A stretch of DNA of 64,000 bases from Salminus brasiliensis (Eukaryota; Chordata; Actinopteri; Characiformes; Bryconidae). Positions within the stretch are counted from its first letter, which is position 1; every line of letters begins with the position of its first letter. Where the stretch lies: positions 23,886,162-23,950,161 of the forward strand of contig NC_132898.1 of NCBI RefSeq assembly GCF_030463535.1. The letters run 5' to 3'. Below, one piece after another: positions 57,512 to 64,000 of the stretch. The notes beneath the pieces are model-generated. The model had not been told where the DNA came from. It made no database searches and saw only the letters and a list, made by a program, of their open reading frames with translations. Position numbers and translations under genes: made by a program.

Positions 57512-60500
57512 CTACACATCTGTGAAGTCAGACAGCTCCCCCTGCAGGGCGAACTGGAATGGTACAAGCCAACATCCCACACTCTGGGCTGAAGGGAGGG
57601 AGTAGTCTGTGGCGGCGCTCCTGCAATATAAAAAACAACCAAATTCATTAAAAGGATTTTATCAGGCATTGTTCAAAAAGCAGCCTTAGCAGATTCAACC
57701 TCTAAAGCAACCTCTGAGCATTAATGATGATCACAGTGTCAGAAGAAAGTCTCATCAAGAGCATGAGGACGAGCCACTGAGGAACCAAGACTCAAAATAA
57801 AAAACTTCTTAATAGCATGAGGAAGAACCACTGAGGATCTAAAAAGCTCATTAAGCGCAAGGGGATGAATCATTGAGGATTTAAGACTCAAAAGGAGAAA
57901 CTGCTTAATAGCATGAGGAAGAACCACTGGGATTAAGAGCAAGAGGGAAAACCACTGATGAACCAAGACTCAGCAGAAGAAACTTCTAAATCTGAGGAAA
58001 AGCCACTGAGGAACCAAGACTCAAAAGGAGAAACTTTCTAAGAGCAGGAGGAAGAACCAGTAGTGGGTTTTCCATCCACAAAGTTTTTGTACATTTTGAA
58101 AATGCAGGACAAAAAGGCCAAAATCTGAAAAAATAAAACCCCACCCAAAATTGAGCAGAAAATTAAAAATCTGTGAAACATTTGAATGGAAACACAAGTA
58201 CTGAGAAGAACCTCTACTACTTAAAAGGAGACCCTCTCTAAGAGCATGAGGAAGGTCATGGGTTCTACCGCTTAAATACATTTGTTGTACCTATAAACTG
58301 AATGTATTGTACTTACCAGGTTGCTTTCAATGTCTGATCTTTGAATTTGATCAGTGATTCTGGTAACTCCTCATACTGAAGATCGTTTTTTCCTTGAAAG
58401 CCAGAAATGAAAGAGTTAACTAGCAAAACAGCAGCAAGAGTGAGCACAGGGAACCAACAGCGTTTTGACTGCTGTTGGTTTCGAGGAGGGGTATTTAACT
58501 CTAACACCACATCAGCTTAGTGCTTTCAGTGCCCAGTGATATTTCTGACCCTCTTTCAGTTTTTTTTTTTGGAATTGACATTGTTAAAGGAACGGTCCAG
58601 TTAACAGCTAATAAAACAAGGAGCCACCCATTCATTTTACACCAACATCCATTCATTAGCAGCGTTACCATGTTTGATGAAACTATTCTAACTGTATACT
58701 AACTGTTTCTAACATTTTAATGGCTTACCCAGAATCCCTTGCAAACTGACATCCTTGGGTTGTTGACGGACAGCAGGCCAAAGAAACTTTTCTCCATTTT
58801 CCTCGTGACGGAAGAGAACGACCCTCACGGTTCCCATGGTAACATCTGCTTCATTTTTCCTCAGAATCAGCGTCACACTATGGGGAGAAAAAAGTAAAAT
58901 CAGCGGGTATCCATGCTCTGCGAAAAGCCAATATGACCAACTACAGTTGCTTTAACTAGTTAACCACACTGAGAGGATAGCAAGTAAGACCATGCTAGCT
59001 ATGCTAGGCTAGTGCTAGGCTATGCTATGATATGTGACTCCTGTGAGCCGTCGCCAGTGCTGGAAATCATGTCTCATGTCTCTATACAAGATAAATCAGT
59101 GTGTTTCTTTCGGAGGTAAAATAACAGGGTGGTAAACATGCTTGTTAAATGACGTCCGATAATTTTTCACACCTAAAGTCACACACTTTTACAGTTGTCA
59201 GTGGAATTGTGTATTGCTGCAGAGTGCATACCTGTCGGCCTCCTGCCTGGTGAGCTCCTGCCCCCAAGTGAACTTTACGTGTTGCTGGTCGTTGGTGTAG
59301 AGGATATCATCAGGGCTCAGGATCAACTTATATTTCTGATTTTTGAAATGAAGAACAATTTGCTGGAAGCCTTTTGACAAGGCCTGGCCTTGCATTAAGA
59401 ATCCTGTGAAAACAGAAGAGCGCCGTAGGATTTATTGTTGGCTGTTCCCTCAGATTAACGCGTCAATTACTGCAGTACTATTAAATGGCTAGTTTTCCCA
59501 AATGCCGTACCAGAGCTAAAAAATGGAGCTGTCATTTAGCATTGACATGATAATTGATTAGACTAGACTTTAGTATTGTTATGCAGGCAATGCAAACATA
59601 GGTGCGCCACTGACTGAAAACAACCTAAAAAGACATCAACAGTCAGACGTCCAAACGCTATCTTGGCAGTGAATTGTCAACACAGGTGCATGCCCAAAGC
59701 ACGTACACCCCCGCTTGTTACACACATGGACAGACAGCAGAGCACAATCCCATGACACGAGCCAGTTGGCAGCTATGAAAACATTTACATCAATAATATA
59801 TTTTTGCTGTTCCTGTAAATGACCTCCTCTGCTGAGAAGCGCTGGACACGTCCAGGTAGATGCGTAATTGAAATAGCAATCCGCCGAAGGCAGACCGCAC
59901 CTGGCTCTTAAAGGGAATGACAAGTGATACGCTGATTGGTTTATTGCACACTTTTAAAACACACCCATGATTAATTAAGAGACTTAGTACATGTCTTTTG
60001 CGCGTTTCGAGCCATGCAAGGCGTACATTTCCCATCGTTCTGTAAGCACCGACACACTGAAACGTCCCAAATCAAGCCGCACGGCTGATGGCTCACCTAA
60101 AGATCGCTAAAACAGGTTCAGTACATGTAAGTGGACCTCATACACTGTTGTTCCTCCTTCAAATCCAGCACAACCAAAACAAAGCTGTAAAACAGGCTAA
60201 TTGCAAAACAAGGATCTGCATTAGGCTAATGCTAGGCAATGCTAACTTTTACCAACTCTTCTCTCCATCATCCGCTCCCTCGAAAAACAAGCTGGGCGGC
60301 CTTAGCTGAACCTGGTAAGACTTGAAAAAGTCAAACCTGAGGAAGCGAGTGGGGGCAAGGCTGAAAGCTAACTGGCTGCCCACCTCTCCAGGCACATGTG
60401 CTCACGATCACTATGTTCTATGACTTTTTCAATACAATATCTACAATAAATAATAATGACATTTTGATAACACCACACATCAGCCATCAATCAGACAAAC

Positions 60501-63500
60501 ACAAATGCATACAAACTCAAAAACACTCAAAACACCTCACCTGAAGCAGGATCCTTCAGGAGGCACAGCTTGGGCGCTACAGGTAGGTCATAGCAGAGTG
60601 GTTTAGTCTGATTAGGAGAAGAGAGAAGGAACCTGACGCTGCTAACTGTAAGAAAGAAGGAGTTATACAGGTGCAAGAATGGCTAGGACCTGAAAATTGT
60701 ATGGGGGTCAAAAGGTCATCAGTGCAGCTTTACTAAGGGTCCATCCACAAGGATCTGGATTTTTTTTTAATACACAGAGACGAATACGCTCGTATTAGCA
60801 TGCTAGCCCTCTATGGGGTGTATAAGTTCCTTATAAAGAGAGACATCAAACACCACAAAGAAGGAAGAAAACACAGGTTTAATCCCAAATTACACACAAC
60901 TCCCTATGTAGTGCACTATGCAGGACACTAAATTATGGATTCTGAATGTAAACAGAGCATCATATATTTGTAATAGAACAGTGTTTACATGTATTCATAT
61001 GTGGAAATCTGAAACCTAGTGCTACCTGTGTACTGTGATGGTGTAGTTTTATGACTTATGTAGTTGACTATATAGGGAGTAAGGAGGTGTTTAAAATGCA
61101 GCTTGAAAATGGCTTCCGTTATCTGTCCCGGGAGGCCGGAACACAGACAAAATCCTCTGTTTTTAAAAAACATCCGGATACATGTGGACAAGGCCTAAAT
61201 GCACTCAGTGTACCTTGAGTAGGAGTAGTAGTAGTAGGAGGAGGAGGAGGAGGAGCAGATGAAGTAGTGGGCGTGTTCTCAGGTGAACTCAATAGGTGCA
61301 TGACTTGCAGGATAGGTGAGGGATCTGGGGCACAGACATGAAAATGTTTTTGGGTTCAATACCCAGGTTCGATACCCAGGCCTTTAACCATCCCTGTTCC
61401 CCCTGGGCATGTGTGCTCACTGTCCACTGTGTGTTCAGTGGGCTCAGTGGTTGGAGCACCGGCTCGGCAAGCTGCCACTGCTGGGTCCTCGATGGTTGGG
61501 CATTACAAGTGTATTTGTTATATTCTTACATTTGAAGAGTGCCAAAATGCCAAATAGTACCCGACTTTCACCCTCTCTGCTCAACGGGCGTCGCAGCAAT
61601 AGCTGCCCACCGCTCCAGGCATGTGTGCTTACTGTCACTGTGTGTGTTGATCACTAGTGTGTGTGTCTGTGTGTGTGTGTGTGTTCACTGCACGGATGGG
61701 TTAAAGGTGCAGGCCAAATTCCATCTGTGAATAACAACAGTAATGGTGGATATAGGAATTCTGTTATAAATGCAGATACATGTTTTCTGCCACCTGGTGG
61801 ATTAGCTGTGTACTGCATGCTCCATAATAAAAGAGAGTAAATGTAAAATAAAATGGTCAGAAGTAAGGATGTCCCGGCCAAGGTTTTTCGTAGTTGGCTG
61901 CACAAACTGAATAGAAAAACAATACCTTGGATGAATTCTTCCCCCGAAACACTCGCCTCTACAATTATCCCAAAATAATCATCTATAGGGGGAAAAAAAC
62001 TCAAGTCAAGTCATTTGGCAAGCAAGTGGCAAGCATTATAAACTTGTGTAACCTCCATCTGACCCCAGCTACAGTCGATCAGCCAAGACAAGTTTTGGAA
62101 TTTGACGTGTGCAGCTATGCACATGGTCATGGGCAGTTCCCAGCCCAGCTGGGGAAGCCATTGTGACAACAACAATATCAAGCTTATTGATAAGAGTACC
62201 ATATTCTTTTTCTGCAGAAAGGACACGATGGTCTGGGACAGGACGGCTAAAGCGGAATATTTCTGCACACATGAACATACAGGTGTAGAGGTGTTACAGG
62301 AGGAGGATAGGCTAGAGGACAGGTGCTTTATGATGTATTATGTATGCGGAGGATACTGGGATGCCCACCTGGTGAACCTGGTTGCGTTTTTGCGATCTGT
62401 GCACTTCCTAATTCTGTAGAGGAAAAAACAGCAGGGGTTACTGGAACAGCTTCATTTGCAAGTCTCATCACAGTTTGCTTTTAATGATTAGATTATGTAA
62501 TTATGCAATTATGTAATTATGCTCTGATTATGTGGCGTGGGTTTTTGTACAGCTGTTTGATCTGACACACACATATTTCCCCCCTATAGGAATGAATAGG
62601 GAGCAACATTTTGGCATCAAATTTAATGATGCTGCAAATACACTGGTAATACCCAACCATCAAACAGGGAGTACGACTGCAACCCCTTAGCAACGCCACA
62701 GAAAACAATGAGGATACATCATAGCAATCACCTGGGGTACCACAGCAAGCAACCAACAACCACTTCGCAAAAACTCAGCATTGCCATAGCAACCACCTTG
62801 CAGTCACCTAGCAACACCATAGCATCCACCTGGGATACCATAGAGACTGACTAGCAACACCATATCAACCACCTGGCAACACCATAGCAACCAAATGGGA
62901 TACCAGAGCAGCCACTTAGCAACACCATAGCAACCACCTAGTTTATCAAAACCAACTGCTTATAGTATATACCATAGCATGCACTTAACAACCCAGCAAC
63001 ACCATAGCATAGTCTTGCTGGTCATGCTGATCGTCCAGCTTTGTCTTGCTGGTCAACCAGCATGGTCAAGCTTGGTCATACTGGTTGGTCAGCCAAACCA
63101 TCAAACTTGAAAACATACCCTATGCACCCTAGAGCTTAACCAGCTTGAGGCTGTTTTTTCAGCAGTGTTCTTGTCTTTGAGACTTGAGTCTCAACAGTAT
63201 CAAGTTACTGTTCTGTTTATACTGGCATCAAGTTGAACCATTAGTTAGTATTTAAGTACATTTCAAGTCTACAAATCTTCTTAAATCTCTGGTAAAACAT
63301 TGTCTCAGGTTTCAGGCATTGTAGGCATGACGATTTGAGGAGAACTTTCTTTTACAGCTTTTAGAGGTTCAGACGTCCCAGTCCACATTCACCACCACTG
63401 TGAACCGTTCTGACTGGGGAAGTTTCTCTAGAATGGAGCATTTCACTCCACTCTGGATGATTTTGTTCACGCCTGAAACATTGAATTTTACAGGAATTAC

Positions 63501-63725
63501 TTACGAGTCCTTTGCGGTGGCTGTAATGGTTGCCGCAAAGCTGGCAGACCCTTAGAATATAAGTCTGGCTGCTCCCCTTCTTTAGGTTTATGGGCAACTT
63601 CTGCATCCTCTTCCTGGGGCTTGGTGACCACCATAGAAGTTAGTGGAGTCACAAACTTGTACTTCAGAGAAAGGGCCAGAGCTTCTTTCTTGTTTTCATT
63701 TTTCTTCTTTCCTTTAAGTGTCAGT
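57512..63725 (-). CDS. Inter-alpha-trypsin inhibitor heavy chain (ITIH), C-terminal exons
   Basis: Nine exons: 63505-63725, 62369-62413, 61926-61982, 61214-61324, 60541-60645, 59232-59403, 58729-58877, 58317-58392, 57512-57620, all GT..AG and in phase, 347 residues plus stop. The first carries the ITIH signature LSLKYKFVTPLTSMVVTKP that follows the von Willebrand A domain. Then come a Pro/Thr-rich linker and the ITI heavy-chain C-terminal domain (PLCYDL, LLKDPASG, VRVVLFRHEENG, KFKDQTLKATW, VGCWLVPF). ITIH proteins are plasma proteins; several bind hyaluronan through a chondroitin ester at a DPHF site. That site is missing here (SSVRFLLSS at the position), as in ITIH4, so an ITIH4-like paralogue is favoured. 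The N-terminus lies beyond the right edge. AATAAA at 57444-57449. Confidence 0.85.
57735..58060. repeat. Degenerate tandem repeat in the last ITIH intron and 3' flank of exon 8
   Basis: Repeated gcatgaggaagaaccactga, gaaccaagactc and aaaaggagaaact at irregular 45-65 bp spacing; further pieces at 58200-58260. Confidence 0.7.
61345..61735 (+). repeat. Composite SINE insertion
   Basis: gggttcaatacccaggttcg, then gggctcagtggttggagcac and a second body (caccctctctgctcaacggg, gtgtgttcactgcacggatg, gggttaaaggtgcag). Order suggests two overlapping or nested SINE copies in an ITIH intron. Confidence 0.65.
62690..63010. repeat. Tandem repeat of accatagcaaccacctagcaac type
   Basis: About 20-45 bp units with caacaccatagcaaccacct recurring, some with a tgggatacc variant. 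A fish repeat in an ITIH intron. Confidence 0.8.
63285..63470 (-). repeat. Interspersed repeat family R1, fragment
   Basis: caccaccactgtgaaccgtt and ctgactggggaagtttctct match the end of 29255-29720. Confidence 0.5.
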
Positions 63726-63844
63726 CTGAAATACAGAAATACAAGTGATCTTATTAACACACTCTTAATGCACAGGCTCAGTTGTTTGGGTGTTGTAGGT
63801 TCAAGCACCAATCACCCATCTAATAAAAAAACCCAAACAACTAA

Positions 63845-64000
63845 ATTCATGTAGGTTCCACTCATGCCACCAAAACAGCTCTGCCCCATCACAGCATGGA
63901 CTTCACAAGACCTCTGAAGGTGTCATGTTGTATCTGGACACCTTCAAAAGCGGCAAACGTCCTGTGTGTTGTAAGGTTGGGCCTTCATGAGCACCAATGA
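63845..64000 (-). mobile_element. Tc1-like remnant at the right edge
   Basis: Resembles 46440-46640 (tgccaccaaaacagctctgc, cttcacaagacctctgaagg), the reversed transposase C-terminus. Continues outside the window. Confidence 0.6.

Overview
This is eukaryotic, almost certainly teleost, genomic DNA: intron-containing genes with GT..AG splice sites, many CA/GA microsatellites, and decayed Tc1-like transposons, MITEs, tRNA-headed SINEs and a Ty3/Gypsy copy typical of fish. The repeat families suggest an ostariophysan fish (inference, low confidence). Genes were assembled by hand from reading frames, splice sites and codon phase.

Layout. (1) About 1-12.9 kb, plus strand: the 3' end of erc2 (CAST/ELKS2, presynaptic active-zone scaffold). 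It has five coding exons, a possible 12-nt microexon, a 236-codon His/Pro/Gln-rich exon and the terminal GIWA motif. A long, repeat-rich 3' flank follows that may be a 3'UTR. (2) About 10.4-27.8 kb: a head-to-tail segmental duplication carrying a short secreted C1q-domain gene on the minus strand. Copies B and C are intact (three exons, 192 aa). Copy A keeps only the last exon and is followed by a rearranged Gypsy element. A fourth unit is a fragment. (3) 30.1-33.8 kb, minus: a compact creld1-like gene (235 aa) with a signal peptide but no N-terminal WE domain. (4) 36.8-50.6 kb, minus: il17rc, 14 coding exons adding up to an uninterrupted 642 codons, ending in a SEFIR domain. (5) 51-57 kb: intergenic, mostly tandem repeats and one SINE-derived satellite. 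(6) 57.5-63.7 kb, minus: the last nine exons of an inter-alpha-trypsin inhibitor heavy chain (ITIH) gene that continues beyond the right edge.

In human 3p25 the order is IL17RE-IL17RC-CRELD1. The fish window keeps IL17RC directly upstream of CRELD1 on the same strand but has ITIH where IL17RE would be expected. ERC2 and ITIH genes are also on human 3p, so the window looks like a rearranged 3p-type block. The genes do not form an operon-like pathway. Three of the four groups are extracellular or innate-immune (C1q, IL17RC, ITIH); erc2 is neuronal and creld1 is a membrane protein of the secretory route.

The points most worth a second look are the expanded HPQ tail of erc2, the WE-less creld1, the recent C1q array, the ITIH lacking the DPHF site, and several intron satellites including one that appears to have grown out of a SINE body.
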